Assembly: GCA_003439945.1 (NCBI GenBank)
Contig: QVRM01001260.1
Span: 1,048,501 to 1,112,500 of the forward strand
Direction of reading: 5' to 3'
Origin: Dermanyssus gallinae
Lineage: Eukaryota > Arthropoda > Arachnida > Mesostigmata > Dermanyssidae
Length of the DNA: 64,000 nt
The notes below the pieces were generated by a model. That model was not told the origin of the DNA. It did no database searches and saw only the letters and a list, made by a program, of their open reading frames with translations. Of this stretch, positions 36,240 through 47,791 are shown in pieces. The position numbers were made by a program, and so were the translations under genes. How positions within the stretch are numbered: position 1 is the stretch's first letter; every line of letters begins with the position of its first letter.

Positions 36240-36326
36240 GTGCTTCTGTGCTACCTCAACGACTTCTACGTCACCCTACGGGACGAGACCCGCGCGCCCA
36301 TGCTGGACCAGCTGAGCGTGAATTAG
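36240..36326 (+). CDS. Possible terminal exon, plus strand
   Basis: After TCTTCCTGTACCAGTAG, 28 codons (VLLCYLNDFYVTLRDETR... to LSVN) end at TAG 36324-36326. Codon third positions are strikingly G/C-rich, unlike the AT-rich surroundings. An in-frame TAG just before means it could be coding only after a splice. No upstream plus-strand exon was identified, and I do not recognise the peptide. It may also be part of a repeat. Confidence 0.25.
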   Translation: MLLCYLNDFYVTLRDETRAPMLDQLSVN

Positions 36327-37511
36327 CTCTAGTCTCCGTTTTCTTTCGGTGCACATTCGGATGACACGCACGTTACGTGGCTACCTAAATGCATCGTGCA
36401 TCGTCTATCATAGACTGTCGACAATGTTTCATTTGCTTACGTTTTGTGTTCTAAAATTAGAATCATAGGTTGTATTTCAACATTATTTCCACAGATGTTT
36501 AAACCATTTTTGACCGCGGTGCTCCAGGTGCAGCGTGCAGGTGTTTTGTCTGCCCCTATATACTGGACCACTGCTGCCGTGGGGAAGGATCATCGATCGC
36601 CTAAGAGACTGAATACCTTTGGAGCGTGTCTTTGAGCGCTTCACGGTAGGCGCAGTAAAATGGCACTTCACACAGGCTTCTATCGTATGTCAAAACTCGA
36701 TACTGTACCAACCTATATGAGTCGAACCACCGCCACGATTTGACTCCTGGAGAGGAGGATGGCAATTGGCACCCTGCCAGCCGACCGCTGGCGGTGCACG
36801 TTTGTGGTGGAGACACACCACTGTCTGACCACCGCTGCAAGCTCTGGTACCTAAGTAGAAAACATTGCCAGTGTGCCCAAATATCGTCACGAATAACGAG
36901 TAGTAGGACACTATTGTAGTAGACCAGCTCTCGCCGATTTTGTTCGAACTCTTGAACCAGAGACAACACTCCGGCCCCTTTCTCGTACTGGGACAAAGCA
37001 TACGGTAACCACACAGCAAATACCTAATAAACCCGAAATTAACGAGTGAGGGATATTATACGGAAACACGACATTTGAGCTCAAAGTTTCAAAAATGTTC
37101 GGCGGCGATTCATATGTTTGTTTTGTTAAAGTTTCGTCAATCACAACCTTCATGCATTTCTGTTTTATATGTGTTCGTTACGGTGTTCGTCATATAAATC
37201 AAAATAAATACTTCGAAATGTTTTGTGCAATCCAGACGCACTCCTCTTCGGTAGGGCTTTAGCCCCGATAGTCTCGATCGAAGTTCTCGAAACAATTAAT
37301 GCACTTTATTGTCTTCGGGACGCTGTACGAAATTCGATTTGGGTAGCCAACAGATGCAGAACTTATGCTCTATGTATATATATAAACTGCGCTACAACGC
37401 GCGTCTAAGGCGTTAGGCGTATCTATACATCTTTAGAGTGTGTCGGCTAAAAAAAATTACCGCAATAGCGCCAAACGAATCACATTTAGCAATGCTATCA
37501 CATGGACAAAC
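36327..37511. other. Intronic stretch without recognised features
   Basis: No exon or known repeat supported. A GC-richer block at about 36710-36850 has no clear frame. Confidence 0.4.
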
Positions 37512-37758
37512 CTGAACGTGTAGGGCCCAAGCTGACGAATGTCTGGCGTTTCACCTTTCATAACCTTAGGACCGTTGGTTACATTGAACACGTAGATTTT
37601 CTCATATTTATGTACAGGAAGTGCTGTATAGACCTTCGCCACTGTGGCATCTTCCGCCAAGTTTCCCGAAAAGACGATAGGTTGAAGTGTAGTCCATAGG
37701 TAAAATCCTCCAATCAACATAAAGATTGCGATAAATACCTCTCCCACCAGTACAACTC
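37512..37758 (-). CDS. CD36/class B scavenger receptor, N-terminal membrane-segment exon
   Basis: Acceptor CTGTCTGTTTTCTTCCAG, donor CAG|GTTTGT. It starts with two bases and ends with two (TTC AG), with 81 whole codons between. It encodes a hydrophobic segment (VVLVGEVFIAIFMLIGGFYL), then the start of the ectodomain with KYEKIYVFNVTNG and RQLGPYTF. Known family features seen here: an N-terminal transmembrane helix, a (Y/W)-x-F-(N/D)-V-x-N block, then a Q-x-GPY-x-(F/Y)-R motif. NVT is a likely glycosylation site. The first exon (start Met and a few cytosolic residues) was not found upstream. This is the firmest exon of the gene. Confidence 0.85.
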
Positions 37759-38955
37759 CTGGAAGAAAACAGACAGATCTCGGCCGACTCTTATATACCG
37801 TAACAACTACAAATTAAGTAGCTGCAATAGCTACACATCTTGAAACTTCAATTACAAAAATATGCAATCAGATCACCAACAAAGTATACTGGTAACCAGT
37901 TTCAATCAATTAATTTTGAGTCACATGGATAATATGTTTTGATCAATTAATTTTGAGTCACATGGATAGAAGTAACCAGCAGACTATTGGTGGCTAAGAT
38001 CGTGGAAAGAAGAGTGGGATGCTATCTCCACAGGCTCACCGGGTCATTTACTTCGCCTGCTAATTTTGAACATAAGCAAGTGAACACACCGCCCGGCGGG
38101 GAAATTAACTTTCCCTACCCAGTGTCTCATCGGACACGGTGATTTTCAAATCTGTCTTTTGTATAGAAGAAGCTCTATCGGAAACCTGTGTGCATTGTGT
38201 AGAAGAAATCGACGGGGGTTACCCCTATAATGTCATACAAGAGGCTAGAACAAGCACGGAAAATCACCATAACGCTATTAAGATTGAGATGGGCAAGAGA
38301 AGAAGAAAAATGACGAGTCATAACGCGGAACAGCAAGGAAAGGAACACCACAACACCACCGAGAAATAACACAAAGATGTTTGTAGAGAATATATGCAGC
38401 ACAGCATAACCATAGGTCGAGGAAGTGGCAACTGCAGTAATGGGAAACAAAGCAAAGCTTAGTAGGCACGGAAACGAACGAATTGCGCTTACGGCAATAA
38501 CAGATAGCGTGGCGTGTAATTAAACGGGTTTGTAAGTCTTGAGACGGGCACGTCAGACCGGTGGGGAAGCGACGAGAAACCTTGACCACATGATCCGCTA
38601 AACGCTGGTCATTTCTTTGGCCCAAATTACTGTTTAATTGGTATCTGGGCCATTAGAGAGTGAAGCTTAAGGGAGGAGGTGTGTTAAGTAAATAGGAATC
38701 TTAGCAGAGGAATATCCAACTGCAAGGGTTGGTTAAGTCCCACACAGCTCGCAAGGGGAAACACGCACTATTCGTAGCAACCGTGAGTAACATCATTCAC
38801 CCTCCTCTTTTTATATAACAGGCAATCTGCCAAAAATTATGTCAAAGTCTTGATTCGTTACAAATACCTATCGTTGGAGCACTAGCACCTGCTTAGTGTA
38901 GTCACAATATTATACACACACAAATAAATTTGTTTCTTTTTCTGTATACCCATAT
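37759..38955. other. Non-coding stretch with a 26-bp direct repeat
   Basis: ATCAATTAATTTTGAGTCAC... (26 bp) occurs at 37905-37930 and 37942-37967, a 37-bp tandem step. No gene recognised. Confidence 0.5.
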
Positions 38956-39125
38956 CATAGGTTACTTTCATCTCGCACAATGTCGACAAATAGCTGAGTT
39001 AAAAACAAATAACAATTGTTTTTAGCATTTAGTTCCGTGATTAAACGTCTTCTAAAAACGCCGACCCGCTCCGTATTTGGGAGGTCCTGCGAGAGCTCGT
39101 TCCATACTTTTGGCAGCATGCAGGC
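38956..39125 (-). pseudogene. 3' terminal fragment of another LINE (minus strand)
   Basis: On the minus strand, MLPKVWNELSQDLPNTERV then FRRRLITELN, the short C-terminal block typical of CR1/Jockey-type LINE ORF2, followed by an A/T-rich tail. It abuts the R1-like RT without its own RT, so it is a fragment or part of a chimera. Confidence 0.55.
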
Positions 39126-39223
39126 TAGATAATGCTATACCCCCGAATGATACGTAGGGCTCCACTCCGCTGGACCTTCCTCAGGATCTTTTTAGTAGCG
39201 TCTGTGTCCGTTGTAGGCGACAT

Positions 39224-41560
39224 CTAAACGGGCGAGCCAAAAAGGATGATCGACTCGGATACGGACATCAGAAGTCTTCGGACGCTATCTCTCGGACAGC
39301 ACGTGTTGGGCAATAGACGGGCGATGCCATTAGCCGCTTTTTGCGCCTTCTCAGCTATGCCCAGGTATCTTGCCGTGTCCTTTAGCTCAATTTTTACGCC
39401 CGACAGCGTAAGCTTTAGAGGAGCACATTTCTTCCTCCCGATGAGTAGAATAGTTTCACTTTTCTGTGGTGCGAGTGCTAGACCGGCACCTCTCATCCAC
39501 TTATCGACATCCGCCAGCGCAATGTTGGCGTATGTCTCCAGCTCTCTCTTAGTTCTGGCCCTGATTGTCACAGCCAGATCATCCGCGTACGCGATCAATT
39601 CCACTCCCGGTGGAAGATGCTGTATGTTTAGGACGTTATTGTATGCCAGATTCCAGAGAAGAGGTCCAATGATTGAGCTCTGCGGCACTCCAGTCATCTC
39701 CACCTTGGTACGTTCGTTCTCTACCCGTCTATTGCTCAGGTAGTCGGAAACCAACCGCACCAGTTATAGTGGGACATCTTTTCGCCGGAGCGTCTCGAGA
39801 ACCACTTTTCATGGGATACTGTTGAACGCATGTTTTTACATCTAGCAACACCACTAGGAACAAATCCCTGGTTTTACGAGTAGATTTTTCGATAAGTTCG
39901 GCCTTTGCCACCACTTTGTGGATGGCCAACAGAACAGACCTATGCTTTCGGAATCCAAACTGCATTGTTGATAATAGTCCATTTTCCTCGGCAAAGGTCC
40001 TCAGCCGATCCTCCATAATGGCTTTTACACCTTTGGCTAAAGTGCCTAACAGGCAGATCGGGCGGTGTGTCCCGTTGCCTTTGGATAGTCGTACTACCTC
40101 GGCGGCCTTCAAGCTCTCTGGAAGCTTACCCGTACAAAAGATCTTTGTGATGATCCTCGCAACAAATGACGAATACTCCCCAAAGAGGAATTTCACGCTT
40201 CTGGCGGTATTCCATCCAAGCCAAGCGCCTTCCCAAGCTTAATCCTGTCTGCCGCCGCTGAAATTTCGCCCGCAGTGACCTCGGGGACGTCGCCATCCGT
40301 TAAAGTCTCAAATTCTGTTCGATCGAAATACGGGTGCTGTGGAAAAAGAGTGTTAATCACCCGAAGCTTCTCGTCCTCCTCCAGATGCTCACCTTTGCTC
40401 CACCTATCTTGCCCCTGACGATTTTGTATGGCTTGCCCCAAGGATCCGACTCTAGTTTCTCGACCAAATCGCGCGAACAGGCTTCCTTGCTTTTGCTAAA
40501 ATCTCTTCGCAGGCAGCCCTTCGCCCTTTTGTACTCAATGCACAGTTGGCGAGTTCGTTCGGAGCCTATCTACACCATATCTGGTGTAGATACGTCTGTA
40601 CAGCATGCACTCTGTACGAGCCGAGGCAATAGCGTTGATCCAGAACACTGGCGTCGGTTTTATGCTAGGTTGAGCTGGAGGAGCAGATGCTTTTTGGCAC
40701 GCCCTCTTCAGTAGACTGTATAAGTCGTCTGCTGTTTCCGGCATTCCGTCGCTCTCCAGCAATCCTTCCCACGATTTCTTTAACAGGTTCATTACTTTTT
40801 TTGCGCCACACATGTCGCCTGACTTGAGGTCGTGTCGCCTTCCTGCTGCTAGCTCCCTATACCTTGAACCCAATGCAGTAGTGATCGCTGAGGTTCTCTT
40901 CCTCGTTTAACACTCGCCAACCAACAATCTTTTGCGCCTGCGATGCTTTGCAGATTGTAAGATCAATCCAGGATTCTTTTCCCCTTTAGGAGCAGTAGCT
41001 TCACCATTGTTCAAGGTCACCATGTCCTCTCTGGCTAACCATTCTATAACAGCTTGCCCCCTGCTATTAGTTTCCCTCGAGCCCCACACAGGCGAAGCTG
41101 CGTTGAAGTTACCGGTAAAGAAAACTAGCGGCTCCAAGCTGGCCCGCGCCGACATTGTGACGTCCTCAAGTAGCTCCTGCAGGTCCGCTAGTGTACCATT
41201 GGGGCTACTATAACAGGAATAGATGCGACCCAGGCCTTTAAGTTCAACCCAGGAGAATCCTTTGCCGCTTCCCTTTCCAACTACTTTATATTTCCGACTG
41301 CTTTTACTCTCTTTGATGCAGCTGGCCCTACCGTCGCCAACCGTTCATACATGCGCCTTGCGCTTGGCAAGGGTAATGTTGGGCTCGCTCAGAAGGCATA
41401 GGTTTGTCCTACGGCGTCTAGCAATTGTTTCAAGCATATGTTGGGCACCTTTGCTACGGCTGCAGCTTAGCTGCAAAATGCTGACGTAGTCCTGTTTACT
41501 GGCCATTATTTTTTCGTGGCTTCGACGTCTGGCATTGCGTATCGGGAGAGCTATGGGCAC
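39224..41560 (-). pseudogene. ORF2 of R1-like LINE (endonuclease and RT, broken)
   Basis: Minus-strand order: start of the endonuclease (ILQLSCSRSKGAQHM, LCLLSEPN), then FFTGNFNAASPVWGSRETN (the catalytic Asp of GDFN is Asn here), RGQAVIEWL; a linker (LLKRACQKA, FWINAIASAR); RT blocks LGKALGLDGIPPEA, FQFGFRKHRSVLLAIH-like region, LLDVKTCVQQYP (motif A damaged), VPQSSIIGPLLWN, IAYADDLAVTIRART, LAPQKSETILLIG. At least five frame changes divide it. Dead. Confidence 0.75.
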
Positions 41561-43592
41561 GTTTTAGGCGTCCACGCTTATTGCGCAGCAGTTGCGTGTA
41601 ATCTTCTTCGTCCATGGTGGTTTCCGCGCCAGTGTCCGATATTTCTTCTTGCGCCGCTGCTCCTGCCGGCGTTTCCTGCGCAGGCACCTGCCTAGCCTCT
41701 TCTGCTATCGTCGTTGCTGTAGCCACCTGCTTATGAGGGGAGGAGAGACTGCGCCCCTTAAGGATCCATTCTCTGTAGACGGGACACGTGGTAGACCTTG
41801 CTCCGTGTCCCTTCACTTTGCACGTATAGCAAGCCTCTTCATTCTCGCAGTTCTTGGCAATGTGGCCCACCTGTCCGCACTTGTGGCAAACCCAACCATC
41901 GACTTCTGGGTTCGTGCACTCCCAAGCGCGGTGGCCAATACGCTGACATCGCGGGCAGCACAGGACCGATTGCCACACAACGATGGTGCAGGTGGAGCAC
42001 CCCATTTCAAGTTGGCCAGCGTCTAGTAGTCTCTTAGCTGCACCCGCCGATGCCGTAACCGTCACGGTTAGCTTCCCACCGCTGCACCTGCGCGGCTTGT
42101 CTATCTCAACAGTACCGCTGTTACCCACGAGCGAAGCGACGGCTTTCGAGATGTTTGTCTCGGTTGTCTTTTAAAGAACTGCTTGATTAGCAGCTTTCTC
42201 TCTCCCAGACTAACCTTGTCAACGACGGCCTCCTTGGTAAGGACGTTTACAAAGGTTCTTGTACCGCCGACAGCCTTCTCCGAAACGACAAGCCTGACGT
42301 TTCCGCTTCCAAGCTTCTGCTATTGTTTCACCTCTATCCCATGCTTCTTGATATCGAGCCTCTGCTGAAGCCCCACGACATCCGCATACGAGGCTGTCCC
42401 AGTCTTTCTCAGGACAATTGAAGTGGTAGTCTTCTCCTCCTTGCCCCACCTCCTCTTTTTCTTCGTGTCACTGCCGTTCTGGCCGTCGACACCAGGCACC
42501 TTGCGTCCATTCTTGCTGGTAGTCAGCCCGAGGTGAAAGGCATTCAAGCAGTTTACAGGCAGTATGGTACCCGCCTTCCTGCTCGCTGGTCAATTAACAG
42601 GGAACCGGGCTGTTACCCTGCTCGACCCCACTTGAAACCGTTACATCATTAGCTTTATGGAAAAGGCTCTTAAGAAGAGTGTTCTCTTTAGCCAGGTCAT
42701 GCTCTTTGGGGCGGCGGAGAGCAATTACAGCCCGTGCAGTTACTTCACCTTCATCACCTCTCTCCGTGACATAACGAGCCACAATCTCGCCGACCTTCTG
42801 AGCTGTTTCGGACCTGAGGCCACCGAACTGTACCGACATGTCGTCCCACGTCACAGCATCGTCCTTCGAGTCCTCCTGAACTACTAGTAGTCGCATCGGA
42901 CTCTCTTTAACGATACTGGACTTGTGCAACTTGGTGTGCGTGTACACATGTTCAGGCCAGTTGGTCTTCACAAGCGTAGATAAATCCTTTTTCGAGTTAC
43001 AGCCGAAAATCATTTTATTGATTTCGTTGACTGGGTCTTTTGCAACTTCTATTATCGAGACAGGGTTCGTCTCGCAGGCCGCATCGACCATCTTGGGACG
43101 TTTCTTCTCACAAATGCAGTTACTGAGGAGACCCGGCGTGGTAGAAATCCGTTTAGCTTTATCTTCTACCACCCTTTCTTTTTGGTCGTCCTCTTCTTTT
43201 CTCATGACGGCCTTCATTTCTGCCAGCAGAGGGAGCATCCTTTCCTTGATAGTCACATGTACATTCTTGGTGCCAATGACCTCTTTGTACGCGGCCTCAA
43301 CCACAATCCCGAGCTGTTTCAACGGTCCATTGTAGTTGACATAAAAAAAGGCGCCTGAGGTAGCACCGTGCTTGCCTGGCTGTTTTACTCCTTCTTCTTT
43401 TCTCTTTTTGATTTTGTGGTCACTTTCTCCTTTTTTCCTTTAGCTGTGGTTCTCCCTTCATCCGCCGGCTTCCCTTTATCCGCAGACTCCTTTTCGGTCG
43501 CAACAACGGCGTCCCCATTGACGTCCATAACGGCCTCTTGCTCCTCTACTTCTTCATTCGCTTGTCCGGCGGCGCACGAAGGGACGACATGA
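41496..43592 (-). pseudogene. ORF1 of R1-like LINE, gag-like with three zinc knuckles (broken)
   Basis: C-terminal piece (42128-41496) holds CPRCQRIGHRAWEC, CHKCGQVGHIAKNC and CYTCKVKGHGARSTTC, in series, then a Ser/Thr-rich acidic tail. Upstream pieces (42449-42219; 43322-42594) in other frames carry Lys/Glu-rich sequence and VVARYVTERGDEGE-type blocks before the knuckles. The likely start is around 43592-43322 but no ATG is decisive. It ends overlapping the endonuclease start, as in R1-clade elements. Confidence 0.7.
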
Positions 43593-44244
43593 CACTCTTT
43601 TATTTGACCGTTTCACCGTCCAACCACCAATTATGGCCTAACTACCAAAGTCGATGCAAAACGGCGATCCCTGGCAAAACTCGCAAAATAAATCGGTTGG
43701 TGACTATAAGAGCAGTATTGCGGGATGCGGAAACCAGACCGGATCTAGGTCGCAATGCCCACTTGATGGACCGCCTCACAGGTCCGCACTGGATGCGCTC
43801 GTCTGCACTGTCCGTCGGACTGCGCGCGAAGATGAGACGGCTTCGTCCTCTTTCGCACACAGCGTTCGGCCAGAGCGAACCACAACTCTCCGCTAGGCCT
43901 ACACCGTTAGGCCTGGCGAAACCAACGTAGCTCACCCGCTTGCGGGACTCCGAGGGAGAGATCGGACAAATACTTAGCAATAACCCTTTTCCAGCTTCCT
44001 GGCAATTGCGCCGCCCACGCGACAGCACGACGACAGAAATTACCCTAGTCTGTATTCCTATAGTAAACCTTCTGAGAGTCACAAAATTCACGAAACTTCA
44101 CCAACAGTTCCCCTTTTGTGCTCAAAGTACTCCTAATCACCAACTCTACCTGCTCCAAACAAAGAAACGAATGAAAGGGTCTCCCGTACTAATATCCGAT
44201 GATATTTTCCGGGATCAATCTCACATGCGTCTACACCGTTCGTC

Positions 44245-44830
44245 TGCTACACGAGACTGGTGATATTCGGGGATATCGCACCATCAGCACGGCGGCCTCG
44301 CTCGTTCTGGCGGAGACAGTGCCCTAGGACCTAAAGGCAGCCGAACTTCGGCGCTTGTGGGTTAACCCAGATAGGGAGCTCGTACAAGAACGCGAAGTGA
44401 CACTCGATCGGTGGCAGAAGGAGTGGGATAGCATCCCGAACGGGCACCCAGAGGCGCTCGTGAGGAACCTCATTCCGAACCTCCGCCAATGGATGAATCG
44501 TCTCGGGGGCCGTCTCACATACCACCTGACCCAGGTCCTCACGGATCACGGCGATTTCCAGGTGTATTTAAATCGGATAGGGAAGGCTAAGACAACGCAA
44601 TGCTTGTACTGTGACGAGGTGGACACTCCGGAACATACAGTATTGCGATGGGCCGAGACCAGACGAGGCTTGCTCAGAAAGAACACGCTGGGAGAGCTAG
44701 TAACGTACATCCTTACGTCGGTCAAAAACTGGGGAGAGGGAGAGGCAAGAAAAAGGAAAATGGTGGAAAGCGTCCGAGAGCTGTTGCCAAGGCGCGACTC
44801 GACAAGCAGGACCTAAAGATTTAATTATTA
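44245..44830 (+). pseudogene. R1-like LINE 3' fragment, plus strand
   Basis: The frame is IRGYRTISTAASLVLAETVP, TAG at about 44328, then ELRRLWVN... to the stop after RRDSTSRT. The C-terminal zinc cluster CLYCDEVDTPEHTVL is present, preceded by GRLTYHLTQVLTDHGDFQ, the R1-clade C-terminal pattern. 5'-truncated, with a short A/T-rich tail. It points opposite to the R1-like element at 39126-44100 and supplies the part that one lacks, but it is a separate insertion. Confidence 0.7.
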
Positions 44831-45149
44831 AAATTTCCGAGACTTCCCCGCCGCCTGTGTGTAGTTACTCTTCTGCGTTGAGGATCCCGCAGATCGGAGG
44901 GTCATCTTAAGGAGGATACATATATGTAGGCACTGCCGTCTATATATGTAGGGTTTTAGTGGGTATTGTCTTAATCCCTCACTGTCTGAGCGTTGGCATG
45001 TTAGAGGGCTTACCAACTACTGTTATTTCTTCTCTTAGTCGTACGTAAATGTACTTTCGACCCTAAACCTCTGCAAAAAAAGGCTAGAGAATACTGCGTT
45101 AAGGTCAACTTAAATAGGGGAACCCGGAGTTGGCCCTCATATCGCTAAG

Positions 45150-45236
45150 ACCTGAAGAGGCTCAGTTGGGATTCGAATTCGCAATCTGGAGGTAGTTTGC
45201 GTTTAACTACCTTATGGGCAAGCACGGCTAAATTTC
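45150..45236 (-). mobile_element. tRNA-derived SINE head, minus strand
   Basis: On the minus strand, GCTTGCCCATAAGGTAGTTA (A-box-like) and GCGAATTCGAATCCC (B-box-like) at tRNA spacing. It adjoins the truncated LINE at 45237. Confidence 0.5.
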
Positions 45237-46440
45237 CCATTTTATGTTCTCATGAAGCGTAATACCGAGACATTTTACTTCTCGACTGAAAAGGACAGCT
45301 GCACCGCCCACTTGGAGGGATATATTACTCGTGTTCAGTTTCGTCTTAGTCGGGAATACGACAAAGTCAAACCGTTCAAAATATCAAATTGCCGTTTCGA
45401 TACTGGTCTCGACATGCCTAAGATTAACTTGATCGTTTGAGAGCTGAGCAGGTGAGATGCGGAACAGCCGAGTTGTATCATCCGCATATACCACTGGTCG
45501 ACACTATATCCCTTTCAATGCCACGCAAGACGAAATTTATGTAGACTATGAAGTTGAAGGGGCCAAGAACCGACCCCTGGGGAGTTCCGACTAGACAGTC
45601 CCAGGGGTGGAGCTCAAGCCCCCCACCGATACAAACTGCGTACGTCCGCCTAGGTACGATTTAAACCTGGCAGTTACATCTGGTGCGCAACCCAAAACTC
45701 GTCAGCATCTTGAAAAATATAGAGTGGTCAAGACAGTCAAAGGCCTTCGCTACGTCAAGGAATGCGCCGAGACACATTTTTCCGTCTTCAGAAGCTTTGA
45801 CTATTTCCCACCAGATATGGTTTTGAGCCAACTCCGCTGATCGCGACTCCCTGAAACCAAATTGGTTCTTAGAAACAAAAATATTCGCGTTTAGGTATTC
45901 CATGAGCTGCTTCTCAATAAGTCTCTCAAACACCTTAGGTATGAATGACACCAGCGATATCCGTCGATAGTTTCCAGGTTAGTTTTTATCGCCCTTGCCT
46001 TTGTATAGCGGGATTACCGCAGATGTCTTTAGGCGTTCTGGGAACACCCCGGTCCTGATCGACTTGTTGGAGATCGCAGTAAATTCAACTGTAATCGACC
46101 AGGCACGTTTCCCCGGCTTCAAATAGATCCGACTTCACATTTTTGCAGCGCAATGCAACTCCTGAGCTGTGATATCACTAAAGGAAGATGCATTGGGCAC
46201 GAACTTCCCCATGTCAGAAATGGCGTCATCCACCGCCTCCCGTGAAGAAAGCCCAGCCGCGGTTGTAGCACCGCTGCTGGGCTTCGCTAGCCTCGATGAC
46301 TTCTGGTGTGTTCGATCGCAACCGCAATTTGTTTGTTTTATATCTTTTGTGTTGTCAACGCGCTGAATTCCATGAATCAAGTGAGACTTGTGTATGCCGC
46401 CGCTGCGGTGAACTTTGCCGAAGATACCATGTCGCAAAAT
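45237..46440 (-). pseudogene. CR1/L2-like reverse transcriptase fragment, minus strand
   Basis: Minus-strand blocks in order: a degraded upstream part (46437-46135), SFIPKVFERLIEKQLMEYLN, SKNQFGFRESRSAELA, GAFLDVAKAFDCLDH (motif A), TPQGSVLGPF, and a thumb block EVKCLGITLHENIKWE. Pattern fits the CR1/L2 group. Many frame changes. Confidence 0.65.
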
Positions 46441-47791
46441 GCAATCTTTAACTGAATTAGCCCGTCATTGTGAGGCTTTGTAGCTTATATATTTTATATA
46501 TATGTATGTGTATGTATATGTATACATATATATATGCAGATCAACCGATGATAGTCTTTACTCACTGTCTTTATAGTTGTTAAAGTGATGTATGTGTGGT
46601 TATAATCGCTACATGAATGAATAAATAAATATGAAATATATTTATTGTGTTCGAATATGCCGGGAATGCTTAAGCAAGCGCAGTAGAGAAACATGACACG
46701 CTGCTGTAGCGCATTCAGGTTTCATGCTTGGCTATTTTACGCGATCACAAGCATTTGCTAATAACAAAGTACCACATAAAAGTGCAACGTTTCTGAATAA
46801 AGCCAAAACGTTCCACACCACGCGCATACCGGGGAGAGTTTGAGTCGAAATAATAAACAAATGTTTGCCAATTCTCTGTTATATCTGAGACAGTGATTTG
46901 TAAATAAAACGCCTTTCTTACTTACACAATTAATATTACAAAATTATTTTACGACCTTAAATGTAATCAAAGTTTCCAATTGTTTTCATATAGGCCAAGT
47001 CATAGTTGCATTTTATCCAGAGACTAAATATTTCTCTATATTAGGAGGGATTTCAGTATCAAACAAACCGGTAAAGGTAATTGCATTATAGTCCAAGGGC
47101 GTGGTGGGTTATAAGAAGAGGTGCTAAAATATTACTAGTAGCATTAATATTTACGTTGTTTCCATTGTTCTTCGCTAAGACGATGAGTCTGTAATCTGGG
47201 GCAGCCCGTTATAGACGCACGCAATTATAAGGACTGTTTCAATTGTGTCTGAGACCAAAAACAACGGTTGACCAGTTTATAATTGGAAGATTAGGAACCT
47301 AACTTAACGATTTGCCTATTTATGTCACATATGTTGTCACATCACAAATGAGCCTAATGAGGTCCTGAACTTGTGCAACAGTATTGAATGCTTATAAATA
47401 GATATAATAAATTTAATATGGCCAAATATAGCATGGACATCAATACTGACAGCTTTTATATCACTGTCTAACTTAATTTCACAACATTTTATTAACCAAT
47501 ATTTTTACACCACCTCCACGAGAGTCACAATCACATTGAAATATTGAATACCTATCTCCATAAGTTAAACCATTATGTGTCACTGACTTCCGCAATTAAA
47601 ATTGTGTTACAGATTTCGCTGTAAAAGATGGCTCTATACTCTCGCAGCTCTGTAGCTCAATATTACAACCAGCTCAGTACAACAAACCGCACTCAAGAAC
47701 AGTTTTTGGAGCTCCCTTGATTCTGTGTAGATGGAGGCAGTAAACGCCTAATACTAATTGCCACCGATGCTGAGTAAAGTTCGTTCCTAAA
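46441..47791. other. Non-coding stretch without recognised features
   Basis: AT-rich; a short TA/TG tract at about 46495-46530. Confidence 0.4.

Larger units (their letters stand above)
39126..44100 (-). mobile_element. R1-like non-LTR retrotransposon, minus strand (decayed)
   Basis: ORF1 with three CCHC knuckles, APE endonuclease, and RT with a VPQSSIIGPLLWN / IAYADDLAV palm in the order typical of the R1 clade (R1, TRAS, Waldo). The ORF2 C-terminus is missing after LFGSPV; at about 39120 the sequence changes to an unrelated 3' end. The 5' limit is not clear; GC-rich non-coding sequence at 43640-44100 may be its 5' UTR. Confidence 0.75.

Noticed and set aside
43642..44091. 149-codon minus-strand frame
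   Set aside because: Arg/Ser-rich with no motif, in GC-rich sequence likely to be the 5' UTR of the R1-like element.
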